Origin: Pseudomonadota bacterium
Lineage (GTDB): Bacteria; Myxococcota_A; Polyangia; Polyangiales; Polyangiaceae
Direction: 5' to 3'
NCBI GenBank assembly: GCA_023423895.1
Contig: JAFAER010000012.1
Coordinates: forward strand, 62,001-126,000
DNA length: 64,000 nt
The number at the start of each line of letters is the position of its first letter. Positions within the stretch are counted from its first letter, which is position 1. The position numbers and the translations under genes are program-made. This document shows, piece after piece, positions 44,896 to 52,547 of this stretch. The notes under the pieces are model-generated. The model was not told where the DNA came from. It saw only the letters and a list, made by a program, of their open reading frames with translations, and did not search any database.

Positions 44896-46587
44896 TCACC
44901 CACGCATCCCGTCGAAATCGACGCGGAAGAGCTGCTGACCGACACGGAAGTGATCCCCGGGCGTGAGCTCGACATCGCTTCGCGTCCGGAGAAACGTGCC
45001 ATTCGACGATCCGAGATCCACGAGCGCGAACCGGGCTTCGCCATTCGACGGCCGTGAGCCGCTTGGGGCAGGCGAGCCATCGCGCGAGAGCATCCGAATC
45101 GCGGCGTGGCGGCGCGACAGGAACGGGTCCTCTGTGAACACCACATCTCCCGATTCACGACCGAGCACGGTCTCCACTTTCCGAACGTAGTAGATGTCGC
45201 GCGCGATCCCTTCGACGGTGCGCTGACAGAGGCGAGCGTACCTTGGAGCGGCAGGAGAGCCAAACAAGAGCGTGCCGTGCTCCTGAGCCGGCCCGAAACC
45301 GCCCTCTCCCTCCTTCAAGATATCGAAGCGCAAGACCTGCTGCCCGACGAGGATGAGATCCTGGTCGGAGAGAGGAACCGCGACCTCCGGATTGTCCGAG
45401 CCGCGGCGCGGGTTCATGTCTCGCCACGGCGCCAGGCGGAGGTAGACCCCGTTGGTGCTGCCAAGATCCCGCAGGATCAGCTTTCCCTGGTTCCAGAGGA
45501 TGCGGACGTGGCGCGGCGAGAGGTAAGGATCCTCGCCGACGACGACGTTTCCCTCGACCCGCCCGATATCGAGGAGGTCGCCGAACGGATAGCTCGGACC
45601 GTCCGCACCGCTCTTGGCGATGACGACGAGACGACCGCGCTGCGCCGTCGATGCCGCCGCGCGCGCGGGCGATACGGGCGACACGGGAGACACGGGCGGC
45701 GCCGAGGGGCGAGGCGCGTCGCGTGCTGGGGCGGCCGCGAGCGCAGCCGCGCCGCTCGCCTGAGGAGGCGGCCCGTAGCTCGAGACCTTCGGGGGCGCGC
45801 CGTAGCCCGACGAGCGCTCCGAGGACGACGAGCGCTCCGAGGAAGACGAAGCGCTTGGCGCGATGGGCGACGGCACCGGCGCTTGTTGGGCGGGCGCGGG
45901 GCGCATCGCCGCCAGCACCTGCGAGGCGACCTGCGCGATCGGCGCCGTCGGCGGGCGGTTCGGCGACGGCGCTGCCGCATCGCCGTTCGTTCGCTGCTCG
46001 ACCCGATCTTCGGCGGCTGCCGAGGGTGATGCCGCGGCGTCCGCGAGCGAGTTCCCGCAGAACTTACAGAACTGGGCGCTTGCGTCTGCGGTTCCCTTGC
46101 ATCGGCTGCACGTGCGGGTCGCGGCCGCCGGCGCGGCGTTCGCCAGGTTGACCACCCCGACGGGCACGATGGCGTTGGCCGGGGACGCGATGGCGCCTGC
46201 AGCCGCAGCCGGCTGCGCCGAGAGCGCGATCGGCATGGCGTCGAGGGTGCTCCCGCACGACGTGCAGTAGCGCAGCGTCGGCCCGTTCGGGGTATCGCAG
46301 ACCTTGCAGCGGCGCTCTCCTCCTCCGGATCCTTCGGATCCTCCAGATCCGCCGGATCCGCCGGAACGCGCCATCTGCGGCGCCGGAGGCGGGTCGCTGC
46401 CCGTCATGCCGAGCGAGGTGGCGACGCGCGGAGGTGCTGCCGCCGCCGGCGGCGGACCATAGGCGTCGTGCGCTCCGAGGCCAATGGGCGGCGTCGGCGG
46501 GGCGATACGCGGCCCGAGCCGCTGTCCGCACTCCTGGCAGAACGTCAGATGAGCCGGGTTCTCACGTCCACACGTCGAACAGGTCAT
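44896..46587 (-). CDS. Triple zinc-ribbon, double FHA-domain protein
   Basis: A 563-residue cytoplasmic protein. It has three double-CxxC zinc ribbons (CSTCGRENPAHLTFCQECG at the N-terminus; CKVCDTPNGPTLRYCTSCG near 93; CSRCKGTADASAQFCKFCG near 160), separated by Pro/Ala/Gly/Ser-rich linkers including a GSGGSGGSEGS run, then two FHA domains that read phosphothreonine. FHA1 (about 320-400) has LDIGRVEGNVVVGEDPYLSPRHVRI and LRDLGSTNGVYL; FHA2 (about 450-555) has VLGRESGDVVFTEDPFLSRRHAAI and VDLGSSNGTFL. It is in an operon with the PP2C phosphatase 18 bp downstream. It likely integrates kinase output, but its partner is unknown. Confidence 0.93.
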   Translation of the reverse strand: MTCSTCGRENPAHLTFCQECGQRLGPRIAPPTPPIGLGAHDAYGPPPAAAAPPRVATSLGMTGSDPPPAPQMARSGGSGGSGGSEGSGGGERRCKVCDTPNGPTLRYCTSCGSTLDAMPIALSAQPAAAAGAIASPANAIVPVGVVNLANAAPAAATRTCSRCKGTADASAQFCKFCGNSLADAAASPSAAAEDRVEQRTNGDAAAPSPNRPPTAPIAQVASQVLAAMRPAPAQQAPVPSPIAPSASSSSERSSSSERSSGYGAPPKVSSYGPPPQASGAAALAAAPARDAPRPSAPPVSPVSPVSPARAAASTAQRGRLVVIAKSGADGPSYPFGDLLDIGRVEGNVVVGEDPYLSPRHVRILWNQGKLILRDLGSTNGVYLRLAPWRDMNPRRGSDNPEVAVPLSDQDLILVGQQVLRFDILKEGEGGFGPAQEHGTLLFGSPAAPRYARLCQRTVEGIARDIYYVRKVETVLGRESGDVVFTEDPFLSRRHAAIRMLSRDGSPAPSGSRPSNGEARFALVDLGSSNGTFLRTRSDVELTPGDHFRVGQQLFRVDFDGMRG

Positions 46588-46728
46588 GACGTGGTTCTTC
46601 CCGCCGAGTTCACGTTCCCCGTAGGGGACAACACCGCACCGCGACCGTCAAGCGGCGTTCCAACCCGAGCGGACCTTCATGAAGCGGTATTGACCTTTCC
46701 CTCGAGGTCGGCCTCGGCCGATCAGGCT

Positions 46729-47496
46729 CTACCGCGCATCGTCGGCGCCCGAGCGGACGATGGCGTCGCGTTGCTCGAGGACGAGGTCGATCCCGAAGAG
46801 CTGGGCAAGCCCGGGGTCCCGCCGGGCGCCCGCCGTATCGGTGAACCGACCGAAGTAGAGCAGCCGATACGCGAGCGCGAGGCCCACCACGGTTCGGCGC
46901 GTGATCTGGTACTCGATGCCGCCGCCGATCGACCCGCCCGGGCCCCACGTGTCGATCGCCCATTCATTTCCGTACCCCGCAACGCCGGCGCTGACGGATG
47001 CGTACGGTTCCGTGACGCGTGCCGTCATGAAGTAGTAGCGGCCCTCTGCGCGCGCCTGCTGGAGCAGTGCGATGCGATAGAGCTTGTTCGGATCTTGTTT
47101 GGTCAGCTCGTACGCTCCGCCGAGGTAGAGCGGCCCCGAGCTCCGCCATCCCGCGCGAACCGCGATGCCGCCGCCTGCGCCGAGGATGCACGGGACACTC
47201 GGGTTGTCGCAGATCGGTCCTGGCGCCACGATCTGCTCGGTCGCGAACGCCACGCCGTACTGGAAGTAGACGACATGGGAGGGCGGGGGAGGCGCCGACT
47301 CGAGATCGCGAGCGAGCCGAACGTTCTCCGGTGATGGCGCCCCCGGCCCGGTGGCCGCCGGCTCCGGCGAAGTGACGACCGGCTCCTGCGCGTCGGGCGA
47401 CGGCGGTTCCTGCGCGCGCGCGCCGGCGGCAGCGAACAGGATGGTCGCGACCGCCAACGAAGCGGCCCACGCGCGGCCCGCCGCTGTCGCGAGCAC
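46729..47496 (-). CDS. Exported beta-barrel-type protein
   Basis: A 255-residue predicted outer-membrane protein. The signal peptide RAWAASLAVATILFAAAGARAQ is followed by a Pro/Ala/Glu linker, then alternating strands typical of small barrels: HVVYFQYGVAFATEQI, GGGIAVRAGWRSSGPLYLGGAYEL, GRYYFMTARVTEPYASVSAGVAGYG and GIEYQITRRTVVGLALAYRLLYFGRF. Two Cys (ICDNPSVPC) probably form a loop disulfide. The GTG at 47496 is the best start before the signal peptide; the frame is open far upstream but runs antisense through the D/E-tailed gene. An 8-bp tandem repeat (GATGCCTG three times, 47505-47529) lies just upstream. Confidence 0.7.
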   Translation of the reverse strand: MLATAAGRAWAASLAVATILFAAAGARAQEPPSPDAQEPVVTSPEPAATGPGAPSPENVRLARDLESAPPPPSHVVYFQYGVAFATEQIVAPGPICDNPSVPCILGAGGGIAVRAGWRSSGPLYLGGAYELTKQDPNKLYRIALLQQARAEGRYYFMTARVTEPYASVSAGVAGYGNEWAIDTWGPGGSIGGGIEYQITRRTVVGLALAYRLLYFGRFTDTAGARRDPGLAQLFGIDLVLEQRDAIVRSGADDAR

Positions 47497-47696
47497 GCTC
47501 CGCCGATGCCTGGATGCCTGGATGCCTGGATGGGACGATGGACAACGGCGACATGCTGGCGCCTGCCGTGTGTACAGGTCTGCCGGAGCGCCGAGCACGG
47601 GCTCAGCATACCCTCGTCGCACACGCGTCGTACACGCGTCGCTGTGCGTCGTCCGACGGCAAGCGAACGAAACCATCGCTCGCACGTTGACATCGC

Positions 47697-47725
47697 ACGA
47701 TGGCTTTGCGTATTCGTGGGCGCTG
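47697..47725 (+). promoter_or_regulatory. Possible sigma-70 promoter for the D/E-tailed protein gene
   Basis: A consensus -35 TTGACA (47697-47702), a 17-nt spacer, and GTATTC (47720-47725; TATTCG at 18 nt) as a weak -10, ending about 56 nt upstream of the ATG at 47782. One of very few TTGACA hexamers next to a gene start in this GC-rich window. Confidence 0.4.
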
Positions 47726-47781
47726 CATCGCCGCGCAAACAGCGGCGAGCATGCTTTCCGACGCTCTCGGAGTAAGGCCAG

Positions 47782-48195
47782 ATGGAGATCGTTCTCGACA
47801 AACGTGCGGTTCGGCAGATTCGTCTCTCGGCGCAGGACGCGATCGAGGAAGGGGACACCGAGACGCTGCGCGAGGACATCCTCGAAGCATTCACCGAGGA
47901 GCAGGTCGAAGAAATCGAGCGCCGCCTCGACAGCGGCGACTTCTACGAGTTCCTCACCGAGATGCTCGACGAGTGGTCGGGCGATGACGTCGACGAGCTG
48001 TTCGAGCTCCTCGATGCGCAGCTCGGCGACATCGGCGTCGACGTGAAGTTCGAGAAGAAGCCCGCCGCCGCCGAAGCCGAAGAAGAGGAAGAGGAAGAGA
48101 GCCTCGACGAGTACGACGACGAGGACGAAGACCTCGACGAAGACGACGAGGACGACGACGACGAGGAAGAAGAAGAGGAAGACGACGAGGACTGA
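47782..48195 (+). CDS. Acidic protein with D/E-repeat tail
   Basis: A 137-residue protein. Residues 1-85 are a helical, well-formed domain (MEIVLDKRAVRQIRLSAQDAIEEGD, EAFTEEQVEEIERRLDSGDFYEFLTEMLDEW). From about 95 the rest is almost pure Asp and Glu (runs of up to ten), ending EEDDED. Such tails act as polyanionic mimics of nucleic acid in some RNA polymerase subunits, chaperones and histone chaperones, but no known domain is recognisable in the N-terminal part. A possible sigma-70 promoter is 56 nt upstream. Directly downstream is a block of GC-rich palindromic repeats that may terminate its transcript. Confidence 0.7.
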   Translation: MEIVLDKRAVRQIRLSAQDAIEEGDTETLREDILEAFTEEQVEEIERRLDSGDFYEFLTEMLDEWSGDDVDELFELLDAQLGDIGVDVKFEKKPAAAEAEEEEEEESLDEYDDEDEDLDEDDEDDDDEEEEEEDDED

Positions 48196-48218
48196 GCTTC
48201 CTTGATGGGGCTCTTCCT

Positions 48219-48517
48219 GGATGGGGCTCCGCCCCAAACCCCGCCCCGCCCGCGGGCTTGCTTCGCAAACCCGCGCATCCGCTTCGCGGCGCGGGGCCCC
48301 GGGGTTCTAGGACGGCGCGTTCATTGGGTTGCTGACGCCCGCCGCGCATCCGCTTCGCGGCGCGGGGCCCCGGGTGCCGGAAGGGCGCGTCTCGTTGGGT
48401 CGCTGACGCCCGCTTGTTCTCGATGGGGCTCCGCCCCATGCCCCGCCGCGCATCCGCTTCGCGGCGCGGGGCCCCGGCGTTGTAGGAAGGCGCGTTCGTT
48501 GGGTTGCTGACGCCCGC
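48219..48517. repeat. GC-rich palindromic repeat cluster
   Basis: Three copies of a roughly 71-bp unit (about 48271, 48342 and 48446) each contain CGCATCCGCTTCGCGGCGCGGGGCCCC followed by a variable spacer and GGCGCGTTC.TTGGGTTGCTGACGCCCG. Two extra hairpins TGGGGCTCCGCCCCA lie at 48222-48236 and 48424-48438. The arms CGCG/CGCG and GGGGCTCCGCCCC form strong stems. This fills the gap between the D/E-tailed gene and the convergent TPR lipoprotein gene; no coding sequence is seen. Confidence 0.8.
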
Positions 48518-48552
48518 CGCGCGGCGCGCGCGCGTGGAGCGCGATGCGCCGG

Positions 48553-49713
48553 CTACTTCGGGTCGTCTGGACGGGCCGTGTCGATGGTCGGGGTGACCTC
48601 GGATGGGGCGTCCTTCGTCGGCTCGCGTGTCAGGTAGGCGCGGCAGGTGGCTGGCGCTTTGCTCTTCGACGGGCGCTTGATCGAAGGGCAGCGATCGACG
48701 GCGCACGGGACGTAGCGCGAGTCCGGGAAGTCGCTCGCCAGCGTCGAGAGCCGGCTGCACGCCGTGTCCTTGTCGCCGTCCTTTTGCCAGAGCTCGGCTT
48801 CGCGCCAGAGGGCGTCGTCGCGGAGGGTCGACGTCTTGAAGTCGGCGTAGATGCGATGGAGCGTCTCGCGCGCCATCTTCCGATCGCCGAGACGCTCTTC
48901 GTAGAGCTGCGCGATGCGGAGCATCGCCGGCATGTAGCGAGGCCGCTCGTAGCTGCCGAGGGTCACCGCGCTCTCGCGGAACGAGAGCATGCGCTCGAGA
49001 TGCCCGATGGCCTCCTTGTAACGGCCGAGCTCTTCTTCCATCTCGCTCGCGCGGTAGAGCGCGTCGTCGAAGTAGTTGCCGCCGGGGTAGGGCCACCGAT
49101 TGGCGACGTCGACGAACGCGTCGCGCGCTTGCTCGACCCGTCCGAGCTCGGCGATGCGCTTCGCGCGCTCGTACACGACGTCCTCCTCGAGCGCGGTCTT
49201 GGCGACCTTTGGCGCGAGCGCGTCGAGATGAGCGAGCGTCTTCGCAGGGCCGCCCTCGTCGTCATGGCGAAGGACACGGGTGAGCGCCGCGCGCGCGACG
49301 CCGCTTTCCGGCCACCGTAAGGCGACCGCCTCGAGCTCGGCGTACCCGGCGGCGGGATCGCTCTTGTAGGCGAGATCGGCCGCCTTGAAGGCCGCCTGCG
49401 CAGAGTACGCGTTCGGCGGCTTCGCATCGGCGATCGCGCGGAGCTCTTGCGAGGCGCGGGCGACATCACCGGAGCGCGCACGCGCGAGAGCCGCCTCGTA
49501 TCGCGCGTAGACCGCGTCCCGCGGGACCTTCGCCGTGCGCGCCGCTTCGTCGAATCGATCCGCCGCGGTGTCGAAGCGGCCAGCGTGGGTGGCTCGCCGC
49601 GCTTCCGCCATCGCCTTCTCGTATGCAGCGCCGCGATTGGGCGCGCAGGCGCCGAGCGCGCCCGTCGCGACGAGGACCACGAGCTGGAGCGTCGTCCGTA
49701 CGCGCTTCGTCAT
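48553..49713 (-). CDS. TPR lipoprotein (BamD/YbgF-like architecture)
   Basis: A 386-residue predicted lipoprotein: MTKRVRTTLQLVVLVATGALGAC (lipobox LGAC), then a long array of helical TPR-type repeats (AYEKAMAEARRATHAGRFDTAADRFDEAARTAK, YARYEAALARARSGDVARASQELRAIA, RIAELGRVEQARDAFVDVANRWPYPG, RYKEAIGHLERMLSF). The 'W/F P' spacing between repeats resembles outer-membrane lipoproteins that feed assembly machines. The C-terminus has two Cys (VPCAVDRC) and a Lys/Pro-rich tail. Its ATG overlaps the stop of the upstream threonine aldolase gene by 4 nt, so the two are co-translated. Confidence 0.8.
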   Translation of the reverse strand: MTKRVRTTLQLVVLVATGALGACAPNRGAAYEKAMAEARRATHAGRFDTAADRFDEAARTAKVPRDAVYARYEAALARARSGDVARASQELRAIADAKPPNAYSAQAAFKAADLAYKSDPAAGYAELEAVALRWPESGVARAALTRVLRHDDEGGPAKTLAHLDALAPKVAKTALEEDVVYERAKRIAELGRVEQARDAFVDVANRWPYPGGNYFDDALYRASEMEEELGRYKEAIGHLERMLSFRESAVTLGSYERPRYMPAMLRIAQLYEERLGDRKMARETLHRIYADFKTSTLRDDALWREAELWQKDGDKDTACSRLSTLASDFPDSRYVPCAVDRCPSIKRPSKSKAPATCRAYLTREPTKDAPSEVTPTIDTARPDDPK

Positions 49714-50750
49714 CGTGCTCCACGAAGAAGCGTCGCGATCGCGTCGGCGAGGATGTCGGCGGCGCGCTCGGCGTCTTCGGGCCGGACGTCGAGGTGCATG
49801 ACCGCGCGAAGGCGACGCGGGCCCGACGCGCTGATCGCGAGCCCGAGCGGCCGCGCCGCTTCGGAAACCGCGTCGGCGGTGAGCGGAGCGTCGAGATCGA
49901 TGTTGACGATGTTCGTGTCGACCTTGGTGATGTCGACGCTGGCCCCCGGCTTATCGGCGATGCGCTTCGCGAAGCGCTGCGCCTTCTCGTGGTCCTCGCC
50001 CAGACGTGCTCGATGATTCTCCAGCGCGAACAGCGCCCCGGCGGCGAGGATGCCGGCCTGGCGCATGCCGCCGCCCCAGCGCTTGCGGAGCGTGCGCGCA
50101 CGCTCGATCCACGCGCGCGACCCGCAGAGTGCGCTGCCGACCGGAGCGCCGAGCCCCTTCGAGAAGCAGACGCTCACGGTGTCGAACGGCCTCGAGAGCT
50201 CCGCGACGTCGAGCCCCGTCTTCACGCTCGCGTTCCAGATGCGCGCTCCGTCGAGATGCACGCCGAGGCCACGAGCCCGCGCCCGCGCCGCCACCTCGAC
50301 GATCGCTTCTTGCGGGAACACGCGGCCGCCGGCTCGATTGTGCGTGTTCTCCACGCAGACGAGGCTCGTGCGAGGCGACCAGTAGACCTTCGGATGGATC
50401 CGCTCCTCCATCTCGTCGGCCGTGAAGAACCCGCCCGTCCCGGCGACCGCGAACTGCACGCCCGACAGCGCCGGTCCGGCGCCGCTCTCGTTGAAGACGA
50501 CGTGTGCGCCTTCACCCACGATGACCTCGTCGCCGGGCTGCGTGTGCAGCGCGATCGCGAGCTGATTGCCCATCGTCCCCGACGTCACGAACAGCGCGGC
50601 TTCCTTGCCGACGACGCGCGCCGTCGCGGCCTCGAGCGCCTGTACGGTCGGGTCTTCGCCGAGGACGTCATCGCCGAGCTCGGCGCGGGTGATCGCCTCG
50701 CGCATGGCGGGCGTGGGACGGGTGACGGTGTCGCTGCGGACGTCGATCAA
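49710..50750 (-). CDS. Low-specificity L-threonine aldolase family enzyme
   Basis: A 346-residue PLP enzyme of the beta-eliminating lyase family (usual size 330-360), cleaving threonine or allo-threonine to glycine and acetaldehyde. It starts canonically with MIDVRSDTVTRPTPAMREA. Active-site features are SGTMGNQLA, the PLP-stacking His in GEGAHVVFNE (about His83), Asp167 in HLDGAR (pyridine N partner), and the Schiff-base Lys198 in SVCFSKGLGAPVGS. The C-terminal small domain is intact. The ATG is correct by homology. It is the first gene of a two-gene unit with the TPR lipoprotein. Confidence 0.92.
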   Translation of the reverse strand: MIDVRSDTVTRPTPAMREAITRAELGDDVLGEDPTVQALEAATARVVGKEAALFVTSGTMGNQLAIALHTQPGDEVIVGEGAHVVFNESGAGPALSGVQFAVAGTGGFFTADEMEERIHPKVYWSPRTSLVCVENTHNRAGGRVFPQEAIVEVAARARARGLGVHLDGARIWNASVKTGLDVAELSRPFDTVSVCFSKGLGAPVGSALCGSRAWIERARTLRKRWGGGMRQAGILAAGALFALENHRARLGEDHEKAQRFAKRIADKPGASVDITKVDTNIVNIDLDAPLTADAVSEAARPLGLAISASGPRRLRAVMHLDVRPEDAERAADILADAIATLLRGAR

Positions 50751-50766
50751 AGTGGGGGGACGGTAT

Positions 50767-50913
50767 CAGGCTCCAGGCTCCAGGCTCCAGGCTCCAGGGG
50801 GAGAGGGGAGGCCTCAGGCTTCAGGCTTCAGGCCTCAGGGGCGAGACGAGAAGAGCGAGAAGGACTCAGGAGAAGACGAGAAGAACGAGAGAAGAGGAAG
50901 ACGGGCAAGGACG
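50767..50913. repeat. Heptamer tandem repeats and polypurine tract
   Basis: Four perfect copies of CAGGCTC (50767-50794) are followed by CAGGCTT/CAGGCCT variants (about 50814-50841) and then about 70 nt almost entirely A and G on the plus strand (GAGACGAGAAGAGCGAGAAG and similar, 50843-50913). It occupies most of the 297-bp gap between the aldolase start and the GntR regulator. Confidence 0.75.
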
Positions 50914-51024
50914 AGTTTTCGCTTCCACCTGGGGCTCGGAGCTTGGAGTGTGGAGGGGCTCCGTCTCCGCGGGGACGGGGCTTGGTGCGAACGGACTTGC
51001 GCACCTCCCGCTGTCGTGCCACAT

Positions 51025-51035
51025 TGGTTGAACCA
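51025..51035. promoter_or_regulatory. Probable autoregulatory operator of the FadR-like regulator
   Basis: TGGTTGAACCA is a perfect 5-bp inverted repeat around a central G and matches the TGGT-N3-ACCA core recognised by the FadR subfamily of GntR regulators. It ends 12 nt before the regulator's ATG, where binding would block initiation. Confidence 0.5.
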
Positions 51036-51047
51036 CTGGATGAGTCG

Positions 51048-51920
51048 ATGAAAAAGCTACCTCCGACGACACCCACGCTCACGGATCCGACCGAGACCCT
51101 CGCGGCCATCGGTCCGGTCGCGCGGTCGAGCGTCGTCGATGCCGTCTCCGACCGCCTGCGGAACGAGATCCTCGCTGGGCGCATCGCCGCAGGATCGCGC
51201 CTTCCTTCCGAGCGCGAGCTTTCGCTGGCGCTCGGCGTCAACCGCCTCACCTTGCGCGCAGCGCTCGCGCGTCTCGAGGCCATGGGGCTCGTCAGCACCC
51301 GGCACGGCTCGGGGACCGAAGTGGTCTCCTGGCGGGAACGCGCCGGCCTCGAAGCGCTGACGATGGTGCTGAGCTCACTCGAGCGTGAAGAGCCCGCCTG
51401 GCTCGAGCTTCTCGCGTCGTTGCTCGAGGTCCGACGCGTCCTCGTCTCGGAGGCCGTGGCGCTCGCGGCCGAGCGCCACACGGAAGAGGACCTCGACGCC
51501 ATCCGCGCGCTCACGATCGAGCAACCCAAGCTCGTCGCGGATCCGATGGCCTTCGCGCGCGGCGACCTCGCGATCCAACGCGCCATCGTGCGCGCGGCGC
51601 GCAACGTCGGCTTCGAGCTGATGTTGAACACGTTCTCGCGGTTCCCCGACGACCAGCCCGAGCTCGTCGCGGAGCTCTACGATCGCCGCGAGGAGTCGCT
51701 TCCGTTCTACGAGGTCCTCGTAGAGCTCGTACGTGCGGGCGACGGTGAGGCTGCACGCCACGCTCTGCGCGCGGCGTTCAACGCGATGGACCAGGAATGG
51801 CTGTCGCGGCACGGCCACACGATGGCCGCCAGGGAAGACGGAAAAAACCGCACGAAGCCGCCGAGCCTCTTCACGAAGGTGGCCGCCAAGCCCGCAGCGA
51901 AGAAGGGCAAAGCGCGCTGA
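51048..51920 (+). CDS. GntR-family transcriptional regulator (FadR/FCD-like)
   Basis: A 290-residue regulator. Residues 25-95 form the winged helix-turn-helix (VVDAVSDRLRNEILAGRIAAGSRLPSERELSLALGVNRLTLRAALARLEAMGLV), with the SRLPSERELS signature of GntR proteins. Residues 110-255 are an all-helical ligand-binding domain of the FadR/FCD type (EVRRVLVSEAVALAAERHTEEDLDAI...FHRAI-like DLAIQRAIVRAARN). A basic Lys/Ala tail (AAKPAAKKGKAR) is unusual. ATG 51048 (MKKLPP) has the palindrome TGGTTGAACCA just upstream. An acyl-CoA or carboxylate ligand is possible but not shown. The GMC oxidoreductase genes 145 bp downstream are the obvious candidates for control. Confidence 0.9.
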   Translation: MKKLPPTTPTLTDPTETLAAIGPVARSSVVDAVSDRLRNEILAGRIAAGSRLPSERELSLALGVNRLTLRAALARLEAMGLVSTRHGSGTEVVSWRERAGLEALTMVLSSLEREEPAWLELLASLLEVRRVLVSEAVALAAERHTEEDLDAIRALTIEQPKLVADPMAFARGDLAIQRAIVRAARNVGFELMLNTFSRFPDDQPELVAELYDRREESLPFYEVLVELVRAGDGEAARHALRAAFNAMDQEWLSRHGHTMAAREDGKNRTKPPSLFTKVAAKPAAKKGKAR

Positions 51921-52064
51921 GCTCGGCAGGCCAACGGCTTGCTTCCAGATCGTTCGCCGGAGGGCCGGTCCCTCCCGAGACGCCAGACGTAGTGACGAGA
52001 GAGCTGTTCGAGGTGGTCGATCGAGGAGTCGTAGGGACTTTTGTCGTCGAGAGAAGGAGGAAGG

Positions 52065-52547
52065 ATGAAGCTCTTTGGATTCGAGCTCGCGTGGGCCACG
52101 GCCGCGTTCGACGCGATCTTCCCCGAGCGCACCGCGCTTCCACACGGGATCGCGCGCATGCAGCCCGGACGCTTCCTCGCCGATGTGGTCGCATCGTCGC
52201 CCTTCGAGCAATCGATCGGCCTCCGCCTCACGCTCTGGATGATCGCCCTCGCGCCGCTGTGGCTGCTCCGCCGACCGAAGACGATCGCAGACATCCGGCC
52301 CGAAGAGCGCCAGCGAGTGCTCGAGCTCTTGATCTCGAGCCCCGTCTACGCCGTCCGGCAGCTCGTCGTCGCCTTCAAGGCGCTCGGCTCGATGCTCTAC
52401 TCCCAATCGCCCGCGGCACGTGCGTCGATGACGGCGCCGCGCGAGAGGACCGAGCGCCTCGTCACGCTGCGCCTCGCATCCTCGAACACGCCGGAGACGC
52501 TCGTTCCTCTGCGCCATGGAGACGCCCATGAGCACGCTGCAGAGTGA
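52065..52547 (+). CDS. Small partner of the GMC oxidoreductase
   Basis: A 160-residue protein with an ideal AGGAGG ribosome site before ATG 52065 (MKLFGFELAWATAAFDAIFP). The N-terminal helix pattern (ATAAFDAIFPERTALPHGIA) recalls the subunit 3/small-subunit family paired with GMC-type dehydrogenases and the N-terminal segment of fungal/plant long-chain alcohol oxidases. A hydrophobic stretch (LRLTLWMIALAPLWLL) may be a membrane helix. Its end overlaps the GMC start by about 20 nt, so the two are coupled and probably form a complex. The identification is by context and weak resemblance only. Confidence 0.65.
   Translation: MKLFGFELAWATAAFDAIFPERTALPHGIARMQPGRFLADVVASSPFEQSIGLRLTLWMIALAPLWLLRRPKTIADIRPEERQRVLELLISSPVYAVRQLVVAFKALGSMLYSQSPAARASMTAPRERTERLVTLRLASSNTPETLVPLRHGDAHEHAAE

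Noticed and set aside
46729..48237. 502-codon minus frame as one long outer-membrane protein
   Set aside because: The first half is antisense to the D/E-tailed gene and is Leu/Val/Phe low complexity; the signal peptide sits at about 47496.
48301..48341. Intrinsic terminator only
   Set aside because: The stems recur as 71-bp units without T-tracts, so a repeat family is the primary call, with termination only a possible effect.
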